Shown: positions 1-9,439, counted from the first letter of the stretch. The stretch is DNA of 64,000 bases from UBA8941 sp963780545 (GCA_963780545.1 CAWACK010000013.1:1-64000); one strand, 5' to 3'. Made by a program: numbers and translations. The notes: generated by a model not told the origin, from the letters alone.

Positions 1-57
1 CGGGTGGAGGTTCCATATTTTGCTTTTTCCGCAGGGGATGATGACGAGGGTCTTCAT
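1..57 (-). CDS. Partial CDS, DUF6884-like N-terminus
   Basis: Only the first 19 codons are in the window; the gene runs off the left edge. It starts with ATG at 57 and reads MKTLVIIPCGKSKIWNLHP. The hydrophobic strand followed by PCGKSKIW resembles the N-terminus of DUF6884-type proteins (family knowledge, low certainty because so little is visible). A TATA-like element lies about 26 bases upstream of the ATG, which fits a leaderless transcript. Confidence 0.5.
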   Translation of the reverse strand, partial: MKTLVIIPCGKSKIWNLHP

Positions 58-521
58 GGTTTTAGACTATCATTTTTAGTTATAAGTATTTATTTTGATG
101 ACGCGTGCGATGGATTTTGAAAAATTAGAGTTGTCTTAATTATCTATGGGTTATCTGTGTTAATTGTCTCAGTTATTCCGGAATCTGTCTCTATTACAAC
201 TTTTAATAAGGGTTGTCAGTGAGTTGTCTGAGTTACCCCATTTTTTGTACGAGTAATTTGGAGCGGAGCGCCTCACCTACCTTGTTTCATTGGCCCAGGA
301 AATCAGCTACCATGGCGGGTGATGTGCTAGGACATTGGGCGGTATGAGGCGCTAAAGGAGGTGCTACACGCTTGCTGTGCTTCGAATTAGGCTGTTAATT
401 AATGAAGATTGAGTGCATTCTCGGATGAATCTCAGATAAATTTCTTTTAACCCGGATGAATTAGAGACAGCTTACGTTGTTGGCAAGTCTTTTCAAGATT
501 GAGGAAATAATTTTAGGATAG
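58..521. other. Intergenic, no intact gene
   Basis: No open frame of useful length was found. An alternating tract (ACGCGTGCG) lies at 101-109. GC-richer scraps around 260-380 look like decayed coding DNA but match nothing I recognise in the window. Confidence 0.5.
80..86 (-). promoter_or_regulatory. TATA-like box for the leftmost gene
   Basis: On the minus strand this reads CTTATAA and is centred about 26 bases before the ATG at 57, the usual archaeal TATA-to-TSS distance for a leaderless mRNA. Confidence 0.45.
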
Positions 522-2015
522 GTGTCCGTTTTGGCCGCGAAGAGGGGACCCAAACCCGCCAAGCTTGAGCGGTGCCTCGAGAGGATGAAGGCGGGGGCGA
601 GCCTCGATGAGATCAAGGTTGAGGGATTCAGCCAGACAACAATCTACTCGGCGTTCGAGCAGTTCGAACCCTACTTAGAGGGGAGAATAGGGACTCTGTG
701 GAAGCAGTACGCGGAGGTGGATGCGAAGGTCGGTGATTCCCGCCTGGCTCTGAAGGGTCTTGATGGGGAGGCCTCGATCAGGAGGGAGGAGGTGGGGAGG
801 CTCGATAAGAAAGTCACCGAGCTCGGCGACGAGGTAGCTGCGAGGGAGGATAGGAAGAGGAAGCTCAGCGACGAGATCGCCTCCCTTTACTCTAAGGAGG
901 ATGAGCTGCGTCAGAGAGGAATAACGAGCGCCTCAATACTCAGATTGTCGAGGATGGATGTCCGCTCAGACGCCGCGCTGCTCGAGAGGCTGGATACCGC
1001 TGAGAAGTACAAGGCCCTCGTGGGGGAGGTGGGTGAGAAGCAGCATTTGCTGGCTGTGCTGGATGATGGGATTGAAGCACATAAGGGTGAGGAGTCGCTT
1101 CTCAACGGGGAGTTGAATTCGCTTAGAAACCAGAGGGACGAGTTAAAGAGGGAGAACTGGGCCATCGAGGAATCCCTCGAAGTCGTTGAAGGGTACCTCC
1201 AGAGAGGCTACGATAAGGCGCTGCTCCTGGGCATTCTGAAGGCGTTGAAGGCATATGAGATAGATGGGAACCCGGTTGCGTCGGTGAGGAGGCTCCTCGA
1301 CGCCCTATCGGAGGTCTCTGAGCTGTCGGCGGTGGAGAACCTGATCAGACAGAGGAGAAATGAGTTGGCCGCAGTCGATGCTAGCCTAACGGCTGCTAAG
1401 GGGAAATTGGCGGCAATCCGTGATGACACCCTGAAGGTGCTGGAGGAGGCCCAGAAGAGGCACGTCGAAGCGTTATCCCAGCTTGTGGCCAAGAACGATA
1501 ACGTCCTCCAGGGCGTCTACGATCACTACAGGAGCCAGGTGACGAAGCTCGGCGACGCCGAGGTCAAGCGCCTCCAGGATCTCAGCATGGGTCATAGTAA
1601 AATGCTGTTCAATGACTGGCAAGTAGTTACCGGGGACCTCAAGGCGGCATTCGAGAAATTCAGCGCGCAGCTCGCTGAGTTCAATGAGGAACTCGAGGTC
1701 ATCAACCCTGCGATCAGACTCGCGTTGACTAATTTAGGCTTGATGGAGAAGGTTGGCGCGTTGCTCAAGCTTAAGGAGTACCCTGAACTATCGAAGAAGA
1801 TAGAACCCAAACTCATCGCGGAAGTGATGACCGGAGTAGCATCGTGGATCAGTCAGGAGATGCCAGATACGAAGGCCAAGCCCTCAGAGTCGATAACCAA
1901 GATGGAGGTAGGCATAATGGCTACTTATGATTACAAACTACTGGCGCTTGCTCTATTCACCTTGGAGATTATAGGCCATTATGCGGGTATTGAGGCTTCA
2001 AAGAGCCAGAAGTAG
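522..2015 (+). CDS. Large coiled-coil protein with N-terminal HTH-like segment
   Basis: The protein has 497 residues and starts at GTG. Residues 1-50 begin with a basic stretch (AAKRGPKPAKLERCLERM) followed by short helices typical of a small HTH or DNA-binding head. Residues about 60-430 are rich in E, K, R and L in heptad-like order, so a long coiled coil is expected. The C-terminus ends in a hydrophobic helix (about 465-485). The stop is TAG. I do not recognise the family; an SMC- or kinetochore-like structural role is possible but unproven. The gene is GC-rich, unlike the AT-rich island further right. Confidence 0.8.
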   Translation: MSVLAAKRGPKPAKLERCLERMKAGASLDEIKVEGFSQTTIYSAFEQFEPYLEGRIGTLWKQYAEVDAKVGDSRLALKGLDGEASIRREEVGRLDKKVTELGDEVAAREDRKRKLSDEIASLYSKEDELRQRGITSASILRLSRMDVRSDAALLERLDTAEKYKALVGEVGEKQHLLAVLDDGIEAHKGEESLLNGELNSLRNQRDELKRENWAIEESLEVVEGYLQRGYDKALLLGILKALKAYEIDGNPVASVRRLLDALSEVSELSAVENLIRQRRNELAAVDASLTAAKGKLAAIRDDTLKVLEEAQKRHVEALSQLVAKNDNVLQGVYDHYRSQVTKLGDAEVKRLQDLSMGHSKMLFNDWQVVTGDLKAAFEKFSAQLAEFNEELEVINPAIRLALTNLGLMEKVGALLKLKEYPELSKKIEPKLIAEVMTGVASWISQEMPDTKAKPSESITKMEVGIMATYDYKLLALALFTLEIIGHYAGIEASKSQK

Positions 2016-2123
2016 GAATCCTAAATCCATTCAGAATTCACGTGCGCTATGTGTCGATTGTTAATCCACTCATATTTTAACTATCAAAGTAAAGAATAAC
2101 TAAAAGAAGCTCTGGCGGTCTCC

Positions 2124-2502
2124 GTGGAGGACATTAAGACGCTGCTCAGACAATACTTCGAGGACAACAGCCGATCCGTGCCGCTCCTATAGGACCCCAA
2201 CCTGAGTGTCGGGTTCCCCTGCGACCCGATTGACAGGAGCCCAGATAATCTTAGGCGGCTTGCACATCTCCTGTTTCTATCCGCCTCGATATCCGACATA
2301 GAAATAATAGGGAGAATCGAGAACGCCAGGAGTCTAATCGCCTACCTTCACAACCGCATGGTGGGTAAGATCTACAGCTCCGAGAGGGCCCTTGAGCTGG
2401 GTCGCGTGTGTGTGTTCTTGAGGCCTACAAAACAGCGGGTGCGATATTAGGATACCTCATTAGGAGGTCGAGGGCACACCACCCTGCTCTACTACGTCCT
2501 TG
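2124..2502 (+). pseudogene. Broken gene with in-frame TAG and frameshift
   Basis: From GTG 2124 the frame reads VEDIKTLLRQYFEDNSRS, meets TAG at 2190, then continues for about 85 good-looking codons (including DNLRRLAHLLFLSAS and IGRIENARSLIAYL). At 2403-2414 a run CGCGTGTGTGTG coincides with a frameshift, after which another frame reads VLEAYKTAGAILGYLIRR. The encoded helices look genuine, but I cannot name the family. Its 3' end overlaps the convergent PRC-barrel gene. The damage may be decay or sequence error. Confidence 0.5.
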
Positions 2503-2758
2503 AGGATCACATACTTACCAATCACCTGAATATCATCGAATGAGATCAAAGATCCTCCGTCTTCGTCACCCTAAGCCTCTTCATCAACGACGCCAACTTT
2601 TCAGTCTGTAACTGCTTAGCCAACACACCCTTCCCCTTCACAACCAGCGCGGCGAGGCTCAGCGTCTCAATGTCCATCTCAACATCATCGACCTTTCCAA
2701 CCTCGTTTCCCTTTGCATCCACGATGGTCTTACCCTGAAGCTCTTCAACTACCCTCAT
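2460..2758 (-). pseudogene. PRC-barrel protein, single-base frameshift
   Basis: The first 70 codons (MRVVEELQGKTIVDAKGN...) form a PRC-barrel N-terminus with the usual GNEVGKVDDVEMD turn. The frame then stops at 2546. One missing base in the preceding T run (gatctttgatc, about 2548-2553) would restore a normal C-terminus, read in the next frame as LISFDDIQVIGKYVILKD and ending with TAA at 2460-2462. PRC-barrel proteins of about 95 residues are common in archaea, so the intact product is probably made. It is transcribed divergently from the ATPase. Confidence 0.7.
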
Positions 2759-2848
2759 ATTTACTCGATGAGAAAATCGAGTAACAAGTTATTAAACATG
2801 ATATTAAAATCAATTAAAAATGCGTGTGTGTTATTGAAGGCTGGGCAT

Positions 2849-5239
2849 ATGTCTAGTGACAGAACAGAGGACGAGTCGACGAGTCCGAATGGCCTTACCG
2901 TGAAAGAAGCGAAGCGGCGACTCATGGATTATGGTCCAAACGAGGTCCCTGAGAAGAAAACTAGCCTAATACGTCGCATCGCGAAAAGGTTCTGGGGTAT
3001 AACTCCATGGATGCTGGAGTTCACCATAGTACTCGAGTTAGCTCTGGGTAAAATCCTCGAAGCCGCCATTATAGTCATCCTACTCGTCTTCAACGCGTCT
3101 GTGAGCTTCATCCAGGAGGAGAAGGCGAACGACGCTGTGGAGCTTCTCAAACAGAAACTTACGGTGAAGGCCCGCGTGAATCGAGGTGGCGTGTGGATTC
3201 AGGTGCCTGCTAGGGAGCTCGTCCCGGGCGACGTCGTTCGGCTTAGAGCCGGTGACCTGGCGCCAGCCGATGTAGAGGTGGCGGAGGGCCGCGCTGAAGT
3301 GGATCAATCCGCCCTCACCGGGGAATCTCTCACGGTCGAGAGGAAGCAGGGGGAGGTTCTCTACGCTGGCTCGATTCTCAGAAACGGCGAAATCACAGGG
3401 GTAGTATCGGCTACCGGTTTGAAGACCTTCTTCGGACGCACAGTGGAGCTTGTCCAGATTGCTACACCCAAGCTACACATAGAGGATATGATCTCGAAGG
3501 TCGTCAAATGGCTGCTCGTAATGGCGGTCGCATCCATTGGGTTAGGTATTGGTCTCGCTCTCCTCAGGGAAGTCTCCCTGGTGGAGATAGCGCCACTTTC
3601 CGTGATTCTACTCGTCTCCGCGGTGCCGGTGGCATTACCCACGATGTTCACCATAAGCATGGCCCTCGGCTCACTAGAGCTCTCTAGGAAGGGAGCCATT
3701 GTAACTCGACTCGACGCCGTTGAGGACGCCGCCACGATGGATGTCCTCTGCGCGGATAAGACTGGTACGATAACCATGAATCAGCTCGCCATCGCTGACG
3801 TCCTACCGGTCGGCAATCACCAAAAGAACGATGTTGTTCTATTCGGAGCACTCGCCTCTCAGGAGGCGAACCAGGATCCCATCGACATTGCCTTCATATT
3901 GAAGGCGAGGGAGATGCAGCTGCCGATGGGTGAATATAGGCTCGTCAGCTTCTCCCCTTTCGACGCCTCGACGAGGAGGACCGAAGCCACCCTTAGGTAC
4001 AAAGATGAGGAGATACATGTCTCTAAGGGCGCGGTTAAGACGATCACGGGGCTCTGCAGAGAGTGCGGCGACGATTTCCACTTAATAGAGAAGGGGATTG
4101 ATGAACTCGCCTCGAAGGGTTACAGGATCCTAGCAGTCTCGGAGGGCGTCCAAGGGAAGGACCCTGAGCTAATCGGCGTCGTCGCCCTCTACGACAAGCC
4201 GAGGGCCGACTCGCCGCGTCTCATCACCGAGTTGAAGCAACTTGGCATCTCGGTAAAGATGTTGACGGGAGATGCGCTGCCAATCGCGAAGGAGGTCGCA
4301 TCTCAGGCCGGCATCGGAGGCAACGTCAGCCGCTTAACAGATCTCAAGGACAAGATCGGGGATAAAGAGACCCTTAAGGTCATGGAGGAGAGCGACGTCT
4401 TCGCGGAGATCTACCCTGAGGATAAGTACCTCATCGTGAAAGGCCTACAGTCGGGTGGTCACGTTGTTGGAATGACTGGCGATGGCGTGAATGATGCCCC
4501 CAGTCTTAAGCAGGCTGAGGTGGGAATTGCTGTCAGTAACGCCACAGACATTGCGAAGAAGGCCTCAAGCGTCGTGCTCTCGGTCGAGGGTTTTGAGGGC
4601 ATCTTCGCCATGGTTGTGATTGGGAGGATGGTGTATCAGAGGATAGCCACCTGGACCCTGAACAAGATAGCGAAGACGTTTGAATGGGTGCTCTTCGTGG
4701 TTCTAGCCTTCGCCCTTACTGGTAGATTCGTCGTCTCCACGTTCCAGATGATAATCCTATTGCTTATCACGGACTATGTGACACTCTCAATCTCAACTGA
4801 CAGGGTAAGATACTCAGAGAAGCCTGAGAGGTGGAACACAAGCGGCTTAGTGAAGCTCGGCGTGTCTTACGGATCACTGATTGTCGTCGAGTCGCTATCG
4901 GTACTCTATTTAGGCCTCGGATTCTTCGGTTTGAACTCGAATCTCGGTATGCTTCAGACCTTTACCTTCGTCTGGCTCACGCTGTCAGGGTACTACACGG
5001 TCATATCGATTAGGGAGAGGAGGCACTTCTGGGAATCTAGGCCGAGCAGGTGGCTCGCGTTTGCGCTCATACTCAACACCCTGATAGTCTACGTCATATC
5101 AACCATCGGATTACCTGGGCTGACCCCGATAACTAGTTTAGATTTTCTATTCATCCTCGGATACGGCTTCATATTCTGCCTTCTAGTCAATGATTTACTG
5201 AAGGTTCCATTGGCTAAAATGTTCAACGTCGCGATATGA
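2849..5239 (+). CDS. P3A-type plasma-membrane proton ATPase
   Basis: This is a P-type ATPase of about 796 residues that exports protons using ATP. Visible motifs, numbered from Met 2849, are TGES near residue 157 (dephosphorylation), CADKTGTITMN with phosphorylated Asp near 303, KGAVKT in the nucleotide domain, and MTGDGVNDAP near 544-550 (hinge). The transmembrane segment VPVALPTMFTISM precedes the phosphorylation site, and four more helices follow the hinge. I prefer ATG 2849 to the in-frame ATG at 2768: the extra 27 residues are basic, AT-rich and not family-like, and they contain a TGCGTGTGTG run. The stop is TGA. Neighbours are a PRC-barrel gene and an HTH-CBS regulator. Confidence 0.9.
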   Translation: MSSDRTEDESTSPNGLTVKEAKRRLMDYGPNEVPEKKTSLIRRIAKRFWGITPWMLEFTIVLELALGKILEAAIIVILLVFNASVSFIQEEKANDAVELLKQKLTVKARVNRGGVWIQVPARELVPGDVVRLRAGDLAPADVEVAEGRAEVDQSALTGESLTVERKQGEVLYAGSILRNGEITGVVSATGLKTFFGRTVELVQIATPKLHIEDMISKVVKWLLVMAVASIGLGIGLALLREVSLVEIAPLSVILLVSAVPVALPTMFTISMALGSLELSRKGAIVTRLDAVEDAATMDVLCADKTGTITMNQLAIADVLPVGNHQKNDVVLFGALASQEANQDPIDIAFILKAREMQLPMGEYRLVSFSPFDASTRRTEATLRYKDEEIHVSKGAVKTITGLCRECGDDFHLIEKGIDELASKGYRILAVSEGVQGKDPELIGVVALYDKPRADSPRLITELKQLGISVKMLTGDALPIAKEVASQAGIGGNVSRLTDLKDKIGDKETLKVMEESDVFAEIYPEDKYLIVKGLQSGGHVVGMTGDGVNDAPSLKQAEVGIAVSNATDIAKKASSVVLSVEGFEGIFAMVVIGRMVYQRIATWTLNKIAKTFEWVLFVVLAFALTGRFVVSTFQMIILLLITDYVTLSISTDRVRYSEKPERWNTSGLVKLGVSYGSLIVVESLSVLYLGLGFFGLNSNLGMLQTFTFVWLTLSGYYTVISIRERRHFWESRPSRWLAFALILNTLIVYVISTIGLPGLTPITSLDFLFILGYGFIFCLLVNDLLKVPLAKMFNVAI

Positions 5240-5441
5240 TAAGATAATTAAAGATCAAAGTCGGGCACGAAGCGCATGCGGTAGATCATTTAGGCTTGAC
5301 CTGGCTGTACGTGCGTCAGGATAAGAGTTCAACGTTATCCTGCCGCTGAAAACACTGATCAATGAGCGCGCTCCGGAGTAAAATTCCTCATCGCGCCAGT
5401 ACTCTTCTACCTAAATAAAACTTGATTCGCTCATGGCAAAG

Positions 5442-6048
5442 TTAATGTAACGAATCGTTGCCCACCGTGTGGACTTCAAATATCTTTCTATAGGGATCGG
5501 TATTCGTGACGATTCCTATCACATCCCCACCTCTCGCAACCAAGACAGCTTGGCAGCTATGAATCAACTCCATGAGAGAGGACACACCCAGAGCCTCGTC
5601 AAACACCGGGAAGGGAGCCCCCATCACATCTTCGACCAGATAACCTACAACGCGGCTAGGCCCGTCGGATACTAGAGCCTTGTTTATCCCGGACTCCGTA
5701 ATGCTGCCAACGATCTTCTCACCCCGTCTTCACTGGGAACTGGCTGTAACTCCTCTCGATCAACTTAGCTGCCACAAGGTTGAGGGGCTCATCACATTGG
5801 ACATACTCCACCGGCGAATGATACACGTCACCCAGCTTCAAATTTCCGAGCTTTACGGCTGCATCGCGATCCGCTTCAATCTCCAGTAGGCAGTCGAAGA
5901 TCTTCTTCACGCTGCTGTAAAGCATGTCCTGACCATTCTCGAGTTTCGTTATTGAGGTTCTGTTGATTCCGGTTAGCCTCGAGAGCTGCTGCTGGGTCAA
6001 ACCGAGCTGCTTCCGACGCCTAATGATCTCCGAGGGTTCCGGTAACAT
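5442..6048 (-). pseudogene. HTH-CBS transcriptional regulator, frameshifted
   Basis: Residues 1-60 form an XRE-type helix-turn-helix (RRKQLGLTQQQLSRLTGINR, SITKLENGQ). A CBS pair follows, as in known archaeal HTH-CBS regulators. The first frame stops at 5719-5721. Adding one G to the GGGG run just before continues the protein as GEKIVGSITESGINKAL and through a second CBS repeat (VLVARGGDVIGIVTNTD) to the stop at 5442. I chose ATG 6048 (MLPEPSEIIRR) because relatives start similarly. It is divergent from the gene at 6141, sharing an AT-rich promoter region. Ligand and targets are unknown. Confidence 0.75.
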
Positions 6049-6140
6049 GGTTAAACACAATCATTTGTTCCATATAAGAACATATTGGCTGAGATATGTT
6101 ATTGTAAACCACAATATATCTTGCGATCGGTGAAAATAAG

Positions 6141-6743
6141 TTGATAACCGAAGCCCGTGCACGCCTAATTGAATTTAGTCCATTATTTAGAAGTATTCAA
6201 GCAGCTGATCTGAGTAGAGCAGACGGAGAAAGGGAGAGAAAGAAGAGGAAGGCAGAGATCAGCGACGACAAAGCTAAGCTCGGCAGAGCCATACTGGATA
6301 CCCTAAGGGACCTTAACGACCCTCAGTACCTGGAACACTTTAGACTATACGCCGGATTGGGTGTGGAACCCATCCTAATCCATCTGAGAAGAGTCGAGTG
6401 TCGATGGGAACTACCGGATGGGTCTCGACCAGAAAGCCTCCTCGAGGAATACTTCATCGGGGTAGATGGGGTACTCTATCAAAATATCTATGGAGGACGC
6501 AGATTAACAGAAGGCAGAGAGTCAATCGGAGGGGAAGACAAACGGGGTTACATAGCGTTGAAGACGCCACTGGACTTCAAGGCCCTCAGCTATGAATCGG
6601 TGGCGAGCCTCCACGAGGCGGTGACCTCCGAGGGGTTCTTCGATAAACTGGCATTCAGACTCTCAAGGAGAGGCAAACCGGGCTATGGTGACATCTGGGA
6701 ACTCGACGCGGATAAGGGCCTGAAAAATAGTCACATAGACTAA
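6141..6743 (+). CDS. Unknown protein, 200 aa
   Basis: The start is TTG and the stop TAA. The N-terminal 60 residues are highly charged (GERERKKRKAEISDDKAK). The middle holds an alpha/beta region with hydrophobic strands (LEEYFIGVDGVLYQNIYGG). I do not recognise the family. It is convergent with the CdvB homologue. A 14-codon piece of a paralogue (AKLGRAILDTLKDL) is preserved at 8583-8622, next to a piece of a CdvB paralogue, so this gene and CdvB seem to have been duplicated together. Confidence 0.7.
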   Translation: MITEARARLIEFSPLFRSIQAADLSRADGERERKKRKAEISDDKAKLGRAILDTLRDLNDPQYLEHFRLYAGLGVEPILIHLRRVECRWELPDGSRPESLLEEYFIGVDGVLYQNIYGGRRLTEGRESIGGEDKRGYIALKTPLDFKALSYESVASLHEAVTSEGFFDKLAFRLSRRGKPGYGDIWELDADKGLKNSHID

Positions 6744-6804
6744 AAAATGATTTTTCTGTATCCAAAAGTTGTTTCTTAAACTATCAAGATTGCATATAAG
6801 GAGT

Positions 6805-7453
6805 TTAGGGCCCATTATTTTCTGGCCCTGATAATGGATCAGTCTTCTCCTTCGGAATTTCTGGGAAGATGCTTCCCATCCTTGATTCGTTGACCGCCTG
6901 GGCCTCGCTTAAAATCTTGGTCGAGTCGCTGGATAAGGGTTCGAAGTTTATGTTCGTATTCATCATAGTGCTCGAGTCAACGAACATTCCGTTGATCAGG
7001 TCGCCGATGTCGTTAAGTCCCTTCTCGGTCTCCGGATTGATCGAGGCGACCCCGAATTTGAGCTCGGTTATGAGGCTCACGACCGGCATAAGCGTCGCGG
7101 CCACATCGCCCAGCTCGGTCACAGTCCTCATCCTCTGCGAAATCTGCTCGAGGGCCAGCTTGGCACTGAAGATCATCTTCTGCATCTTCCGCACCTCCGC
7201 GAGCTCATTCGCGTAGATGTTCGCCCTATTCGTGTCGTGGTTGGTGTAGGCGTCAACTATCTTGCTGAATATCATCTTGTCGCGGTCTTGAAAGCGTTGG
7301 TAGGCGACGTTGAGGCGCTGGTTCTCCTGCTCGATCTGCTTGATTGAGTCGTTGAGCTTTGCCTTCAGAGGTTCCGAGGGACTTGAAGGCCTCCTTCACC
7401 TTCTCATAAGTGGTGGGATCGGGGTTCTTCTCCCATCGTTTATCAAAACTCAT
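6805..7453 (-). pseudogene. CdvB / ESCRT-III (Snf7) family protein, one-base frameshift
   Basis: The N-terminus MSFDKRWEKNPDPTTYEKV is followed, after a frameshift near 7370, by PLKAKLNDSIKQIEQENQRL and a Snf7-like helical core (ANELAEVRKMQKMIFSAKLA, LEQISQRMRTVTELGDVAA). This matches the charged alpha-helical layout of archaeal CdvB proteins, which polymerise at membranes in division or vesicle formation. Removing one G restores a protein of about 215 residues. A second copy of the N-terminus at 18543-18638 is in frame across the same spot, which supports an indel here. No CdvA or CdvC ATPase gene is in the window. Confidence 0.8.
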
Positions 7454-7680
7454 TAATAATTACTCTCGATGTTACGGGATTTCCACAAGTTTTCAAATTG
7501 TTGAATCATATATGTTAAAAATACGAGCATTTTCACTCGTTTTTTAACATTTCATTTTGCATATTGATGTCTCGATGCATGCTTAATATTACATAATTAG
7601 CAATAAAACCCGATTAAATTCACCTATTATTAACATAGAGGCGGATCTCAACTTCCCCCCTTATTAATAAACAAATGTGA
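7454..7680. repeat. CdvB upstream region, duplicated at 18639-18860
   Basis: This AT-rich stretch aligns along most of its length with 18639-18860 (shared blocks include TTGAATCATATATGTTAAA and ACGAGCATTTTC). It probably carries the promoter of the CdvB gene. Conservation outside coding DNA shows that the duplication included the control region. Confidence 0.65.
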
Positions 7681-7766
7681 AGTGGATCCTTATTTGATTA
7701 AGAAAAGCATCGTTTTCCTATTCTCAGAAGGATAGCGCGCCGTAGAATAAGTCATTAATCCTTCAT

Positions 7767-7775
7767 CGCGCGCGC
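7767..7775. repeat. Alternating CG tract
   Basis: A pure CGCGCGCGC run in AT-rich intergenic DNA, one of the recurring tracts described in the findings. Confidence 0.7.
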
Positions 7776-7919
7776 TGGTGTTAGCCAATTTTAAGTTTTC
7801 GTTTATGCATTGAAGACAGATTAGATGAGATCCGTAACCACTCGGATAGTTTACTTGGTAGCCGTGTTTACTGCATTTAAAAAGATATAATGGGAGTTTA
7901 CCCTTCCATCCATCGAGCT

Positions 7920-8069
7920 CTATCGATGCGAGAAATGTCTCACCGCGTATCTTAGTAGAGCCTTATCAAAGATGTTCAGGTTACTTAGTATTACTTCGAT
8001 CATCCTTTTGTCTAAATTTCCAAGGTTGCTGATGTTCCATCCCAAGTTTTGTATTATTGCTCTCTGCAT
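7920..8069 (-). CDS. Small unknown ORF, 49 aa
   Basis: It begins MQRAIIQNLGWNISNLGNLD and ends LLRYAVRHFSHR. The amphipathic composition looks protein-like and the start is ATG, but there is no family match or operon context. It may be a remnant of a longer gene. Confidence 0.25.
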   Translation of the reverse strand: MQRAIIQNLGWNISNLGNLDKRMIEVILSNLNIFDKALLRYAVRHFSHR

Positions 8070-8573
8070 CGCTGATCAGTTCGCTAATTGTTTACCACAT
8101 AAAATGTTACGTAATTGGATATAGGGGTTTAGTAATGATTCTATATAAATAGGACAATTGTGATTTTATTTTGAGGATGAAAAAAAATGAAAAATTTCAA
8201 TTATGATTCAATTTTTAAGATTTTCTCGATTTTAATTAACTGTTTTTAATAAATATAGTATGATGTATCTCAAGAAAAACACCTACAAAGTATCGCTTTA
8301 AGTGTCAAGACCTCTTGACATCTTATAAAGTCTATCGTGGAATTCTCTTTCTAGTTCTCTCAATTAGCCAAGACGAAATCTTAGCTTGTCGAATCCACCG
8401 ACGCCGAAGACGATTTTGATATCATTCTTCTGCATACTTCGGCATCATCCACTGGGAGATCATTCAATGATGCCCCATCACCTCCTTTGAATATCTCGAT
8501 CTACGGGACGATGATTGACGTATCTGATTACCTTCATTATTTTATCACTATTCATGTTTGGTTAGAGTGAATG

Positions 8574-8582
8574 GCGCGCGCG
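8574..8582. repeat. Alternating CG tract at a fragment edge
   Basis: GCGCGCGCG lies directly before the fragment at 8583-8622. Confidence 0.75.
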
Positions 8583-8622
8583 GCCAAACTCGGAAGAGCC
8601 ATCCTGGACACACTAAAAGACC
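8583..8622 (+). pseudogene. 40-bp fragment of a paralogue of the 6141 gene
   Basis: It encodes AKLGRAILDTLKDL, differing from the same region of the gene at 6141-6743 (DNA 6273-6314) by one conservative change plus synonymous changes. Both ends are alternating tracts. Confidence 0.7.
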
Positions 8623-8632
8623 TGCGCACGCG
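8623..8632. repeat. Alternating tract between two fragments
   Basis: TGCGCACGCG separates the fragment of the 6141-type gene from the CdvB-type fragment, standing where about 530 bp would be in the intact locus. Confidence 0.7.
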
Positions 8633-8699
8633 ACCCTCTCCTTCGATAGTTCGCGGAAGTTGTTTCCTATCCTCTCCTCAGTGACCGCTTGAGCCTCGC
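8633..8699 (-). pseudogene. Fragment of a CdvB paralogue C-terminus
   Basis: The minus strand reads GEAQAVTEERIGNNFRELSK, in frame. It is colinear with SEAQAVNESRMGSIFPEIPK near the end of the CdvB protein at 6805. Both ends are alternating tracts. Confidence 0.7.
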
Positions 8700-8709
8700 C
8701 GCGCGCGCA
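8700..8709. repeat. Alternating CG tract at a fragment edge
   Basis: CGCGCGCGCA ends the CdvB-like fragment. Immediately after it the DNA becomes AT-rich and leads to the promoter of the gene at 8747. Confidence 0.75.
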
Positions 8710-8718
8710 ATATTTAAA
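8710..8718 (+). promoter_or_regulatory. TATA box for the gene at 8747
   Basis: TATTTAAAT, about 30 bases before the ATG, directly abuts an alternating CG tract. Confidence 0.5.
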
Positions 8719-8746
8719 TTCGTTTTATCAAATTAAATGAATAGTA

Positions 8747-9439
8747 ATGCTGTTTTCCACCGATCTAATATACGGCTTAATAATAATAATTATTGGTTTT
8801 TCAATAGAAACAATCGGGTGGAGAATCCACAGACCAATGATCGGGTTTTCTGGGCTCGTTGTTGGAGGGTGGCTAGGTAACCTTCTAGCGGTTAATTTGC
8901 TAAATTTAAATAATTTAACGTGGCGATTAACTATTCTCGGAATCGCAAGCGTAGCAATGGCAATTGCATTCCTAGTCTATGAGAAAATCTCAGTTGGAAT
9001 AACCAGCGGTCTTGTGGGAGCGATGATCGTCTCTGGTTTCACTTCCACAAGTACATTAATTGGCTGGAGAATGAACTCCCCCCTAATCGAAGTACACTTC
9101 AACTATCCAGTGGTATTGATCGCCTTCGTTATTTCCTCTTACGTTGGGTGGCGCTACTTCAAACTAGGCTACATCATATTGTCGACAGGTATCGGTTCAA
9201 TTCTTGTGGCTTCAGGAGGAATCCTCGCTGGACTATGGAATTATGACAATCTGGGCATCTTCGTTCTATTATCTTTGTTTATGGGGGTGATTGCTCAGCT
9301 CTCGCAGGAGGGTACAAGGAGGGAGATAGTAATGGATGCTAAAACATACAAATTTTGTCCATATTGTGGCGAAGTATTAAGTAAGGATTCCTTAATTTGT
9401 TCACGCTGCGGACGATCCATCGTTTCCAAAAAAATATAA
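8747..9439 (+). CDS. Membrane protein with C-terminal zinc ribbon
   Basis: This protein has 230 residues and starts at ATG. About seven hydrophobic helices span residues 5-185. The cytoplasmic tail ends in a zinc ribbon with CPYCG near residue 203 and CSRCG near 218. The layout of a polytopic membrane domain plus a CxxC/CxxC ribbon is common in archaeal proteins of unknown function. TATTTAAAT at 8710-8718 is a good TATA box about 30 bases before the start. The function is unknown. Confidence 0.75.
   Translation: MLFSTDLIYGLIIIIIGFSIETIGWRIHRPMIGFSGLVVGGWLGNLLAVNLLNLNNLTWRLTILGIASVAMAIAFLVYEKISVGITSGLVGAMIVSGFTSTSTLIGWRMNSPLIEVHFNYPVVLIAFVISSYVGWRYFKLGYIILSTGIGSILVASGGILAGLWNYDNLGIFVLLSLFMGVIAQLSQEGTRREIVMDAKTYKFCPYCGEVLSKDSLICSRCGRSIVSKKI

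Larger units (their letters stand above)
7681..8573. other. Intergenic with alternating tracts and decayed fragments
   Basis: CG-alternating runs are at 7734-7741 and 7767-7775. The rest is AT-rich. Around 8350-8510 the minus strand shows short coding-like scraps (for example IKIVFGVGGFDKLRFRLG) too short to identify. A 49-codon minus-strand frame is listed separately. Confidence 0.5.

Noticed and set aside
2768..2848. N-terminal extension of the proton ATPase from ATG 2768
   Set aside because: AT-rich, basic, not family-like and containing a GT run; ATG 2849 gives the normal start.
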